From the NCBI RefSeq assembly GCF_050717535.1, contig NZ_JBOITM010000073.1:1-64000 (forward strand): a DNA stretch of 64,000 nucleotides, written 5' to 3'. Shown piece after piece: positions 56,336 to 64,000 of this stretch. Each line of letters begins with the position of its first letter. The stretch's first letter is position 1. The stretch is from Clostridium_AD sp050717535. GTDB lineage: Bacteria > Bacillota > Clostridia > Clostridiales > Clostridiaceae. The notes beneath the pieces were generated by a model, which did no database searches, was not told the origin of the DNA, and was given only the letters and a program-made list of their open reading frames with translations. A program made the translations under genes and the position numbers.

Positions 56336-57004
56336 CTAACTAGCTTTCTCATCCCCAAACAGCACTCCCACTGTTTTAAGAATAAGTACTATATCTACCA
56401 ATGTATTTCTATCTTTTAAATACTCAACATCCATTTCCATCCATTCTTCAAAACTAACTTCACTTCTACCTCCAACCTGCCAATAACAAGTGAGACCCGG
56501 TTTAGCAACTAATCTTTGTTTTTGAAATGAAGTAAACTGCGCCACTTCTTTAGGCAAACTTGGCCTTGGTCCTACGAGTGACATTTCACCCTTTAATATA
56601 TTAATAAGCTGAGGTAACTCATCTATACTTGTCTTTCTTATAAACTTTCCTATTTTAGTTATTCTCGGATCTTCTTTTATCTTAAACATAGGTCCTGACA
56701 TTTCGTTATCAGCCTCAAGTTTCTTAAGAAGACCTTCTGCATCTGGACACATAGATCTAAATTTATACATTAGAAAACTTCTACCATCTTGTCCAACTCT
56801 CTTTTGAGCAAAAAGAACAGGTCCTTTTGAATCTACCTTAATCCAAATAGCCACCACAAACATAACTGGACTTATTAATAAAATACCAAATAATGCACCT
56901 ATAAAGTCAATTATTCTTTTAACTATAAAATATCCAAGGTTTTTCTTAATCTTTTCTCCAAACTCTATTTGTGTAAATTCTAATTTTCTCTCTGTTTCTT
57001 GCAT
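56336..57004 (-). CDS. Priming sugar transferase, copy 3 (cluster 2)
   Basis: 222 residues. Membrane hairpin IIDFIGALFGILLISPVMFV, LFAQKRVGQDGRS, MYKFRSM, DELPQLINILKGEMSLVGPRP and KPGLTCYWQVGGR, ending GDEKAS. Same short form as the tandem copies at 23377 and 24368 but more diverged. It is the first gene of cluster 2 and should start repeat-unit assembly. GGAGGGAATAT precedes the ATG. Confidence 0.92.
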   Translation of the reverse strand: MQETERKLEFTQIEFGEKIKKNLGYFIVKRIIDFIGALFGILLISPVMFVVAIWIKVDSKGPVLFAQKRVGQDGRSFLMYKFRSMCPDAEGLLKKLEADNEMSGPMFKIKEDPRITKIGKFIRKTSIDELPQLINILKGEMSLVGPRPSLPKEVAQFTSFQKQRLVAKPGLTCYWQVGGRSEVSFEEWMEMDVEYLKDRNTLVDIVLILKTVGVLFGDEKAS

Positions 57005-57369
57005 TTATATTCCCTCCTTGTTTTATAATATGCAATTATAAAATTCGTAATTTTAGTTAATAAATAAATATTGCAACCTACATTAAAGTGATTTTTTTCC
57101 CTTAATTCAGTTTATAAATGCATTAAAAAGAAATTAATAATAAATTATAAAACTTTTTTTAATATATTTTAGAGTATACCATAATACTACAAAATGTGTG
57201 TAAATTTTTTATTAACTTGATTAATTTCTCATTATTTCATACTTTTACGACATTAAATTGCTTTATTTTTCCTATTTTATTCTCCAAAAGACTGTTTGTT
57301 TTAATTTAATTAAATATTAAAATAGAAAATTGGGTTTTATGTATATAACGCCATTATATTTTTGCACAA
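57005..57369. other. Leader region of cluster 2
   Basis: About 365 nt of very AT-rich DNA between the terminator and the first gene of cluster 2. The promoter should lie here; on the minus strand TATACT (near 57175) is a plausible -10 but no -35 hexamer is convincing at 16-18 nt. I see no coding frame and no known riboswitch. Confidence 0.4.
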
Positions 57370-57402
57370 AAAAAGTCAGAAGGATCTACCTTCTGACTTT
57401 TT
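57370..57402 (-). terminator. Strong terminator downstream of the palindromic repeats
   Basis: AAAAAGTCAGAAGG (57370-57383) pairs perfectly with CCTTCTGACTTTTT (57389-57402), loop ATCTA. The A-run and T-run flank it, so it works in both directions. It probably ends transcripts coming from yihY through the repeats and insulates cluster 2. Confidence 0.85.
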
Positions 57403-57479
57403 CACATTATGTTTTTCTTCCCCACCACGTAATATACACAATTCTATACATTTTCTCCCCGATGACTTAAAATAAAGCC

Positions 57480-57655
57480 GCAGAAACTATCAACAATTAA
57501 CTTAGTAATTCTCACTTTGTTCATATAAATTTCTCGTAAGCCTTCCAGGACACATAACAATTGATAATTGTTATGTCCCCCAGAGGAAAGCGCTAGAGAA
57601 TTTTATTTTCTTAAAAAAAAATAGAATTTCTTAATGTCCTTTCCAATTTAAATAT
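57480..57655. repeat. Large imperfect palindromic element, copy A
   Basis: Shares with copy B, in order, AGAAACTAT, AATTCT, CTCGTAAGCC, CCAGGAC, the near-palindrome CATAACAATT-GAT-AATTGTTATG (57551-57574 region), GTCCCCCAGAG, GCGCTAGAG, ATTTTATTTTC and AGAATTTCTTAAT. Its arms are poorer than those of copy B and it lacks the GC-rich insert. No coding frame. Confidence 0.75.
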
Positions 57656-57725
57656 ATTTCGCTACCCCTACTGCTCTCCACAACAAGTATTGAAGTGTCC
57701 GAAGCGACTTGCAATAAGAGACGTA

Positions 57726-57937
57726 GAAACTATTGAAATTCGATTTAGAAATTCTTGCTTTGCGAAAATAAAATCCTCGTAAGCCTGCCAGGACGGCAGG
57801 CTAGCGAACCCGAGCCAGGACGGCGAGTGCATAACAATTAATAATTGTTATGTCCCCCAGAGAACTACCCAGAGGAGAGCGCTAGAGGATTTTATTTTCG
57901 CAAAGCATTAGAATTTCTTAATCGAATTTCCAGTTTC
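57726..57937. repeat. Large imperfect palindromic element, copy B
   Basis: Left arm 57735-57778 and right arm 57885-57930 are inverted copies over about 44 bp with one mismatch and a 2-nt gap; outer GAAACT/AGTTTC (57726-57731 and 57932-57937) extend the pairing. The interior has a GC-rich hairpin GCCTGCCAGGACGGCAGGC (57783-57801), a second GCCAGGACGGC (57814-57824) and the 11-bp-arm palindrome centred on 57841. About 212 bp in all and able to fold into one long cruciform or RNA. Confidence 0.85.
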
Positions 57938-57967
57938 AAGCTCGTTTGCAAGGCGCGTAGGACCTCC

Positions 57968-58804
57968 CTAATACTTCTTGCACTTGGGTTTTTGTTTGCC
58001 TTCTCTCCCAAAAGCTAACATAGCATTAAGCTCTCCACCTAGTAATATTATTATGGAGGTAATATAAAGCCATAACATAAGCACTATAACTGCTCCTATA
58101 CCACCATAAACACTAGAATAGTTATTAAAATTATTCACATAGTACGCAAATGCTAATGATGATAGTAACCAACCTAAAGTACTAAAGGTAGCTCCTGGCA
58201 TTACTTCTCTCCACGTAAGTCTTCTACAAGGGGTAAAATGGTACAATGCTGCAAATATAAATACCATTCCAACTAGAGTTACTACATATCTTATAATATC
58301 CCAATTAAAAATAAATTTACTTGATACATTAAATCGCGTTACAATAACTCCACCTATCATTTGTCCAAATACTACTAAAGCTACCGCAGCTATAATAACC
58401 AGCACAAGTCCCAGCATAAATAATACGGATATAATTAGAGTCTTCCAGTAAGGCCTTGTTTCTTTTTCATCATAAGCTTTATTTAATCCCTTTATTATAG
58501 CTCTGAAACCACTGGACCCAGTCCAAAGTACACCTATTATACTTAATGAAACTAAATTTCCACTTGTTTTATCAAACACACTTACAACTGTATTGTTAAT
58601 TAAATCAAAAGTACCCTTGGGTACTACTTTACTTAGATATATCAGCACATCTGTACTTTTTAGGTCACTATAACCTAAAACGCTAAGTAGCAGCAATAAA
58701 AAGGGAAAAAAAGATAGCAATAAATAATAAGTAAGTTGAGCTGCCAAAGCAGTAATATCATCGTCTATAACATTGGATATAAGTTTTTTCAAATCTTTTA
58801 ACAT
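57968..58804 (-). CDS. YihY/BrkB family membrane protein
   Basis: About 278 residues with six membrane segments. LTYYLLLSFFPFLLLLLSVLG near the N-terminus, GSSGFRAIIKGLNKAYDEKETRPYWK and YVNNFNNYSSVYGGIGAVIVLMLWLYI at the end are family hallmarks (motifs quoted in part). Function of the family is not established. GGGTGGTG lies before the ATG at 58804; the 9-codon longer frame is less likely. It is unrelated to the polysaccharide genes and may mark the border of cluster 2. Confidence 0.85.
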   Translation of the reverse strand: MLKDLKKLISNVIDDDITALAAQLTYYLLLSFFPFLLLLLSVLGYSDLKSTDVLIYLSKVVPKGTFDLINNTVVSVFDKTSGNLVSLSIIGVLWTGSSGFRAIIKGLNKAYDEKETRPYWKTLIISVLFMLGLVLVIIAAVALVVFGQMIGGVIVTRFNVSSKFIFNWDIIRYVVTLVGMVFIFAALYHFTPCRRLTWREVMPGATFSTLGWLLSSLAFAYYVNNFNNYSSVYGGIGAVIVLMLWLYITSIIILLGGELNAMLAFGREGKQKPKCKKY

Positions 58805-58924
58805 ATAGACACCACCCTTTTCAGTTAACAATCTGTAGTGGAGAGTTGAGCTTTAATTATAAACACTTTATTTTATTATTATAACTTATAGTAAATTTTT
58901 ATACCAATAAGTTTTTCGAAGTAG

Positions 58925-59459
58925 CTAAAAATAAGTGGTTACTTTAGGCACAAAGAATAAATTATCTGATAAGTTCATAAATAAGAAAACAATAAAACTT
59001 GCCATTACACCAGTATAAAAGGGTATATAAAACTTATCTCTAGTTATGCTATACAGTTTCTTAATTCTAAATAGCGTCGTTGTTATAATTCCAAGGAAAG
59101 AAAGTATTCCCAATATGCCTAGCTCACTTTGAAATTTCAAATAGGAATTATGGTTTGGATAGCTCTTATATGCATAATATTTTAATTCACTATACTTCCC
59201 TACATATTCATTATATCTAGTAACGAAATTTCCATTACCAATGCCTAAAATTGGATGATCCCTTATCATATATAGTGCTGTTTTCCAAAGTTTAATTCTT
59301 AATTCATTTTGATGTAAATCAACTGTACCTTCAATCCTTTGAGCCACAGACGGTATGAACGAAATCAAAATAGCAAAACCACCTAAAGTGAAAATCCACT
59401 TAATACTATAAATTAGTGTAAGCACTAATAATCCTAGTCCAAGACCTAATATTGCATTC
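58925..59459 (-). pseudogene. C-terminal polymerase (Wzy-like) fragment
   Basis: The frame is open from just upstream of 59460 (SRNAILGLGLGLLVLTLIYS) through the GTG at 59425 to 58925, about 175 residues. IEGTVDLHQNELRIKLWKTA, MIRDHPILGIGNGNFVTRYN and HNSYLKFQSELGILG are the outside-loop signature of O-antigen polymerases. The N-terminal half is missing. It meets the next fragment at a run of seven T (59464-59470 as A on the plus strand), where deleting one base would fuse the two frames. Confidence 0.7.
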
Positions 59460-60185
59460 CTAGAAAAAAATATTTACTAATCTCTTTAATATATAATAAC
59501 AAGTTGAAAATATTTTATCACTAGTATCAGCAGTGGAAACCTTAGCTTCTTCGGTTTCAGGCGCTGGTTTGACCAGTCCCGGAATTCTAGTCACAATAGC
59601 AGAAAAAGATCTGTATAAACTAGGACGGGCTTGCATGAAATTTACAGATGCAGCAATTGCGATAACCAGACTACATGATATCATGAATGTCAAAATCCGC
59701 TTCCACGAATTCCATTTTGCCCCAAATATCAACAGAAACGATGCTACAATTACTGCTCCCATAACCACCCAGCCAAGGCGCCCTCCGGAAAGGAATGCAA
59801 AAACCAAACTCATGCCCACGTTAGCATATGCAATTGGTGTTATCCATGATGGCAATCTTTTTTCATCACTTTCTTTTATTGTCCATATTGAGTCCGTAAA
59901 GGGTAAATGTAGCATAAAACGTATGCTAAAGAGCACAAGAAAATACACTCCAAATGAAAACAATATCCAAAATACTCTATTGGATAACTCCGTAAATTTA
60001 TAATCACGCTTATATATTCCATGATAAATAAACCTATTAAGAAAAAATCCTATGGCAATTATTTCTGATAAAGCCAAATATAGTGATAGTCCCTTGATTC
60101 TAAACAATATCGTAGTAGCAATTAGTATTATGCAGATAAGTTCAGTAACCCAAAAACGTTTATGAAATGCTAGGGTATCTTCCAT
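59460..60185 (-). pseudogene. N-terminal polymerase (Wzy-like) fragment
   Basis: 241 residues from an ATG with AAAGGAGAATTATAGA. Several membrane segments (15-35, 38-52, 70-92 and more), then FLSGGRLGWVVMGAV and a hydrophilic loop (PSLYRSFSAIVTRIPGLVKP) as in Wzy polymerases, and a stop in the T7 tract. Both this and the next fragment carry an SGxR/SRxAILG-type segment, so they are more likely pieces of two tandem polymerases fused by deletion than one gene cut by a frameshift. Function probably lost. Confidence 0.65.
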
Positions 60186-60217
60186 TCTATAATTCTCCTT
60201 TGTTTGCTTTTAAACGC

Positions 60218-61270
60218 CTATTTTGAATACATATTGTTATAATAATTTTGGTATTCCCCTGATGTAATATTATTCATCCACTGTTTATTATCTATATTCC
60301 ATTTTATTGTCTTTTTTATTCCTACTTCAAATGTAGTTTCAGGATACCATCCTAACTCCTGTTTTATCTTAGCTGGATCTATTCCATATCTCATGTCGTG
60401 ACCTTTTCTATCTTCAACATAAGTTATTAGTTTTTCCGTTATGTCACTATCTACATTTTCATTTAAATAATTTACAACAGTTTTAACTATTTGCATATTA
60501 GTTCTCTCGTTATGTCCACCTATATTGTAAACTTCCCCTACTCTACCACCATTTATAACCATGTCTATAGCTTTACAGTGGTCGACTACGTACAACCAAT
60601 CTCTTATATTCATTCCATCACCGTAAACTGGTAGATCTTTATGATTTAAACAGTTATTTATTAGGAGCGGTATTAATTTTTCTGGAAATTGGTATGGACC
60701 ATAATTATTTGAACATCTGGTTATATTTACAGGCATTTTATAGGTATCAAAATAAGCTTTAACCATTAAATCTGCGCCTGTTTTACTTGAAGAATATGGA
60801 CTATGTGGGTCTAGTGGTGTAGTTTCAAGAAAGTACCCTGTTTTGCCAAGTGATCCATATACTTCGTCCGTTGATACTTGCATAAATTTCTTTCCTTCTT
60901 TAAATCCACCGTTAATTTCCCATGCATTCTTTGCTACATTTAAAATATTTACTGTACCTAAGATGTTTGTTTTAACAAATATCTCTGGCTCTTTTATACT
61001 TCTATCTACATGTGATTCTGCTGCAAAATTCACAACGTAATCAATATCATTATCGTTAAATATTTTTTCTACAAATTTTTTGTCACATATATCTCCTTGC
61101 ACAAAGGAATAGTTTTTATTATTTTCTATATCTTTCAAATCTTCTAAGTTTCCTGCATAAGTTAATTTATCTAAATTTATAATTTTTATATCTGAATATT
61201 TATCTAACATATAATGTACGAAATTTGCACCTATAAATCCAGCTCCACCTGTTACTAAATAAGTTTTCAT
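60218..61270 (-). CDS. rfbB: dTDP-glucose 4,6-dehydratase
   Basis: 350 residues. Second step of dTDP-rhamnose synthesis. VTGGAGFIGANF (6-17), STDEVYG (133-139; T134, D135, E136) and Y159-x3-K163 are all present, with RCSNNYGPYQFPEK as usual. It follows rfbC with 2 nt between stop and start. Its last codons are the source-like sequence for the scar at 36446-36662. Confidence 0.95.
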   Translation of the reverse strand: MKTYLVTGGAGFIGANFVHYMLDKYSDIKIINLDKLTYAGNLEDLKDIENNKNYSFVQGDICDKKFVEKIFNDNDIDYVVNFAAESHVDRSIKEPEIFVKTNILGTVNILNVAKNAWEINGGFKEGKKFMQVSTDEVYGSLGKTGYFLETTPLDPHSPYSSSKTGADLMVKAYFDTYKMPVNITRCSNNYGPYQFPEKLIPLLINNCLNHKDLPVYGDGMNIRDWLYVVDHCKAIDMVINGGRVGEVYNIGGHNERTNMQIVKTVVNYLNENVDSDITEKLITYVEDRKGHDMRYGIDPAKIKQELGWYPETTFEVGIKKTIKWNIDNKQWMNNITSGEYQNYYNNMYSK

Positions 61271-61272
61271 AA

Positions 61273-61842
61273 TTAATTACACCCCTTATATTCGAATGAC
61301 ACTTGTAAATTTTTTAATTTCTTTTGCAACTTATCCTTATCCGATAATAGTATCTCTTCTATACCTTCTAATGGCCACTCTATAGATATATCTTCATCAT
61401 TCCACAATATACCACTATCATATTCAGGAGCATAGAAGTCTGTACATTTGTAATTAAACACAGCAACATCTGACATAACTAAAAAACCATGAGCAAAGCC
61501 TTCCGGGACATAAAATTGTTTTTTATTTTCTTCCGTAAGAATTGCTCCTTCCCACTGTCCAAATGTGGATGAACCCTTCCTTAAATCTACAGCTACATCA
61601 AATACTTTTCCCTCTGTAACTCTAACTAATTTACCTTGAGTATGTTTAGTTTGAAAATGAAGTCCTCTAAGTACTCCTTTGTTAGACCTTGATTCATTGT
61701 CTTGAACAAATTCCATAGTAAGTCCTGCCTCAAAGAAATCATTCTTATTGTAGGTCTCCATAAAATAGCCTCTATTGTCACCGAAAACTTTAGGTTCTAT
61801 TATATACAAATCCTTTATCTTAGTCTCTATAAAATTAAACAT
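61273..61842 (-). CDS. rfbC: dTDP-4-dehydrorhamnose 3,5-epimerase
   Basis: About 189 residues. VLRGLHFQ with catalytic H63, K73 and NYKCTDFYAP (Y132) are conserved; FYVPEGFAHGFLV completes the cupin. GAGGAGGAG precedes the ATG at 61842; the 61845 start is a TTG just before it. Lies between rfbA and rfbB. Its first 47 codons match the scar at 36662. Confidence 0.95.
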   Translation of the reverse strand: MFNFIETKIKDLYIIEPKVFGDNRGYFMETYNKNDFFEAGLTMEFVQDNESRSNKGVLRGLHFQTKHTQGKLVRVTEGKVFDVAVDLRKGSSTFGQWEGAILTEENKKQFYVPEGFAHGFLVMSDVAVFNYKCTDFYAPEYDSGILWNDEDISIEWPLEGIEEILLSDKDKLQKKLKNLQVSFEYKGCN

Positions 61843-61860
61843 CAATAACTCCTCCTCGAT

Positions 61861-62778
61861 TTATTCTAGCTCAACTTCAGCTTTTAACTTAGCTTCTAAT
61901 TTAGCTTTATCATAATCATCAGCAATCCGCATTAAATACTTACCATATTCTATTTTCATTAGTGGTTTTGCCAATTTTAGAAGTTGCTGTTTATTTATAA
62001 ACCCCTTTCTAAAAGCTATTTCTTCTATACAAGCCACATATAGTCCTTGCCTGGTTTGAATAGCTTCAACAAAGTTAGCTGCGTCCAGGAGTCCTCTGTG
62101 AGTTCCTGTGTCAAGCCAAGCCATTCCTCTTCCAAAAAGCTCAACTTTTAAATTACCTCGCCTTAAGTATTCATTATTAACTGCTGTTATTTCTATTTCT
62201 CCTCTATCAGAAGGTTTAATGCTTTTCGCAATCTCTACTACATCGTTATCATAGAAATATAAGCCAGGCACTGCATAATTTGATTTTGGTTTCAGTGGTT
62301 TTTCCTCTATAGATAATACGTTATTATTATCATCAAATTCAACAACACCAAACTCCGTTGGATTGCTTACATGATATCCAAAAATAGTAGATCCTTCTTC
62401 TCTGTCCACTGCTCTTTTTAATCTTTCACTAAAGCCATAACCGTAGAAAATATTATCACCTAAAACTAAGGCTACTTTATCACTGCCTATAAACTCTTCT
62501 CCTATAATAAAAGCATCTGCAAGTCCTCTTGGAATTTCTTGAACCGTATATTGCAATTTAAGTCCTATATCACTTCCATCACCTAATAACTCTTCAAAAG
62601 TAACTATATCTCTAGGCGTTGAAATAATTAATATTTCTTTTATACCTGCAAGCATTAATACTGATAATGGATAATATATCATCGGCTTATCGTATATTGG
62701 TAATATTTGCTTTGATACTGCTTTGGTTACTGGATATAGCCTAGTGCCGGAACCACCCGCTAAAATAATACCTTTCAT
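61861..62778 (-). CDS. rfbA: Glucose-1-phosphate thymidylyltransferase
   Basis: 305 residues. GIILAGGSGTRLYPVTKAVS, KQILPIYDKPMIYYPLSVLM, LVLGDNIFYG and GMAWLDTGTHRGLLDAANFV identify RfbA. Makes dTDP-glucose, the first committed step. AGGGAGGCAAAAT precedes the ATG. First intact gene of the rfbACB group; no rfbD follows, the only one being at 35555-36388. Confidence 0.95.
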   Translation of the reverse strand: MKGIILAGGSGTRLYPVTKAVSKQILPIYDKPMIYYPLSVLMLAGIKEILIISTPRDIVTFEELLGDGSDIGLKLQYTVQEIPRGLADAFIIGEEFIGSDKVALVLGDNIFYGYGFSERLKRAVDREEGSTIFGYHVSNPTEFGVVEFDDNNNVLSIEEKPLKPKSNYAVPGLYFYDNDVVEIAKSIKPSDRGEIEITAVNNEYLRRGNLKVELFGRGMAWLDTGTHRGLLDAANFVEAIQTRQGLYVACIEEIAFRKGFINKQQLLKLAKPLMKIEYGKYLMRIADDYDKAKLEAKLKAEVELE

Positions 62779-62820
62779 ATTTTGCCTCCCTAGAAATTTT
62801 TATATAAAATCACAATTTCG

Positions 62821-63432
62821 TTAAATTTTCATCCATTGTTTGGACGTACAATTATATTTTTTAATAACCCTGGCAGGCATTCCAAAAGCTATGCAGTTAC
62901 TAGGAACATCCCTATTAACCACTGAATTTGCTCCAATAATACAACCATCGCCAATATTAACTCCTAATAATATGCAAACATTTTCTCCTATCCATACATC
63001 ATTGCCTATTGATACAGATTTAGTATTAAGTGGTCTCTTGTCTGGTGCCTTTTCATTCTCTTGTATAAAATCATACGCATCTTTTATAGCTTGTCTAAAC
63101 TTTTCCTCCTCTATAATAAGATGATCTGAAGGTAATACCACCATGGTAGAATCACTGTAAAACTTTTCTATATAAAAAGCTGAAAGTGCTATACATGGCG
63201 CAGTATTTTTACCTACTGGCTCAACTATAATATTTCTAACTGGCAACTGCGGTAACTGCTGCTTTACTAAGTCCATGTAATCTAATGATGTTACTACAAA
63301 AATTCTTTCCTCAGGAATTATATCTTTGATTCTATTAATAGTCATCTGTATCATTGTTTCCTCACCTAAAAGTTTTACAAACTGTTTAGGTTTTTCATCA
63401 GTTGAAAGAGGCCAAAATCTAGTCCCCTTACC
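62821..63432 (-). pseudogene. Chimera of a manC fragment and a hexapeptide acetyltransferase
   Basis: From about 63432 the frame reads GKGTRFWPLSTDEKPKQFVK and continues through VEPVGKNTAPCIALSAF and VLPSDHLIIEEE, which is ManC. At about residue 102 of the ORF that opens at 63354 (QENEK/APDKRPLN) it switches to KSVSIGNDVWIGENVCILLG and GMPARVIKKYN, the end of a hexapeptide acetyltransferase. The ManC signature front (MAGG) is broken and its C-terminal two thirds are gone. A GGTGAGG before ATG 63354 could allow a 177-residue product, but neither half is complete. Confidence 0.8.
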
Positions 63433-63520
63433 TCCTTTCCTGCTATTTCTCCTGGAATAATATATAGTCCATCTATTCCTATTCTAATTCCCAACCACTT
63501 CACATCCTATTTTTTTATAT

Positions 63521-63550
63521 TTATATATTATTATATATTATTATATATTA
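63521..63550. repeat. Three perfect copies of a 10-bp AT repeat
   Basis: TTATATATTA occurs three times head to tail (63521-63550), followed by a partial copy (63551-63560). It lies in the spacer between the acetyltransferase chimera and the glycosyltransferase remnant. Simple AT repeats of this kind slip easily; no function is implied. Confidence 0.7.
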
Positions 63551-63573
63551 TTATATATTTATATATTAATAAA

Positions 63574-63832
63574 CTATCTAAGATAATTATTATTTCTTCC
63601 ATTTATAATTGTTTGTACCCAGTTATGCAAACTATATTTTTCATAAACATCATCATTAATAGATACATACTTGTTATTAATAAATTCTTCTATTTCACCT
63701 AAATCATTCTCATCCATTACAAATATATTATTTTCATTATAAAAATCGTATTTCACAATATTTATATTGGTAGTAACCATCTTTCTTCTAGCGCCCAATG
63801 TCTCAATAGTTCTCATGGTCAAATTTACTCAT
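63574..63832 (-). pseudogene. Remnant of a polysaccharide glycosyltransferase
   Basis: A start (ATG at 63832, with GGTGAAGGA before it) is followed after four codons by out-of-frame sequence. In the new frame comes LTMRTIETLGARRKMVTTNI, NIVKYDFYNENNIFVMDEND and a C-terminus VYEKYSLHNWVQTI, which resembles the tail of a family of capsular-polysaccharide glycosyltransferases (recalled by style, not identified). Everything between is missing, so this is an internal deletion. Confidence 0.55.
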
Positions 63833-63838
63833 ATTCCT

Positions 63839-64000
63839 TCACCTCTTAGCCTGAATCAGCATTCCAGTTTCTTTCATTTCATCTATTGAATGTTCAAAAA
63901 AAACATCTGATTTTTCTAAGCCACTTTCACTATTTTGTAACTTCACCCATGTTGTAAACTCTTCCATACCTTTTTCAAAAGTATATTCGGGTTTAAATTC
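63839..64000 (-). CDS. 3' end of an NAD-dependent sugar epimerase gene (partial)
   Basis: The last 53 residues of a protein whose start lies beyond the window: EFKPEYTFEKGMEEFTTWVK, then SVFFEHSIDEMKETGML-like sequence and a TGA at 63839-63841. The KPEYTFEKGMEEFTTWVK stretch is the typical end of nucleotide-sugar epimerases, including dTDP-rhamnose 4-epimerase-like enzymes. The rest cannot be judged. It is upstream of the glycosyltransferase remnant in the same operon. Confidence 0.6.
   Translation of the reverse strand, partial: EFKPEYTFEKGMEEFTTWVKLQNSESGLEKSDVFFEHSIDEMKETGMLIQAKR

Noticed and set aside
1..64000. CRISPR arrays, tRNA and rRNA genes
   Set aside because: No regularly spaced repeats with unique spacers, no cloverleaf and no conserved rRNA segments were seen on reading through.

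Overview
The window is AT-rich, uses strong AGGAGG-type ribosome sites and some TTG/GTG starts, and carries a c-di-GMP-I riboswitch. Together with the protein families this points to a low-GC Gram-positive of the Clostridium type. The assignment rests on style and families only; there is no rRNA or other marker gene. Nearly all genes lie on the minus strand and nearly all concern extracellular or cell-surface polysaccharide.

Layout, left to right. (1) 1-6854: a plus-strand beta-helix protein, a hexapeptide acyltransferase, a second beta-helix protein without a signal peptide, and a gene-poor stretch holding a decayed IS3-type transposase. (2) 6855-22979, read right to left: Wzx/Wzy-type cluster 1, with an epimerase, manC-gmd-fcl (GDP-fucose), glycosyltransferases, two deacetylase-like proteins, a WecG/TagA enzyme, a fused Wzz/tyrosine-kinase-like protein, a polymerase and a flippase. 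A good promoter lies at 23147-23175. (3) 23377-25102: two similar priming sugar transferases, each with its own terminator. (4) 25306-34540: a candidate synthase-dependent exopolysaccharide system, made of a processive GT2 synthase, a membrane HEAT-repeat protein and two paralogous membrane-anchored glycosidase-like proteins, one of which lacks both candidate catalytic glutamates. Next to it is a secreted TIM-barrel-like protein whose leader is a c-di-GMP-I riboswitch. (5) 34541-36856: a 14-bp tandem repeat, a transposase remnant, a 45-residue membrane peptide, rfbD, and a deletion scar joining the start of rfbC to the end of rfbB. (6) 36857-57004, read right to left: Wzx/Wzy cluster 2, with a third priming transferase, a second manC-gmd-fcl set, glycosyltransferases, polymerase, pyruvyl transferase, flippase, Fe-S protein, galU, acyltransferases, a branching-type transferase, a broken beta-helix gene and a UDP-sugar dehydratase. 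(7) 57005-57967: two copies of a large imperfect palindrome. (8) 57968-64000: a YihY/BrkB membrane protein, two polymerase fragments, intact rfbB-rfbC-rfbA, a manC/acetyltransferase chimera, a glycosyltransferase remnant and the 3' end of an epimerase gene.

How it fits together: priming transferases load the first sugar onto a lipid carrier, glycosyltransferases extend it with GDP-fucose, dTDP-rhamnose and UDP-sugars made by enzymes encoded here, flippases and polymerases export and join the units, and acyl, pyruvyl and deacetylase enzymes decorate them. dTDP-rhamnose synthesis appears split: rfbA, rfbB and rfbC sit 25 kb from the only rfbD. Several genes are scars of deletion or recombination, so this surface-glycan region looks repeatedly remodelled. 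The riboswitch-led system at 25306-34540 is the best candidate for something new.
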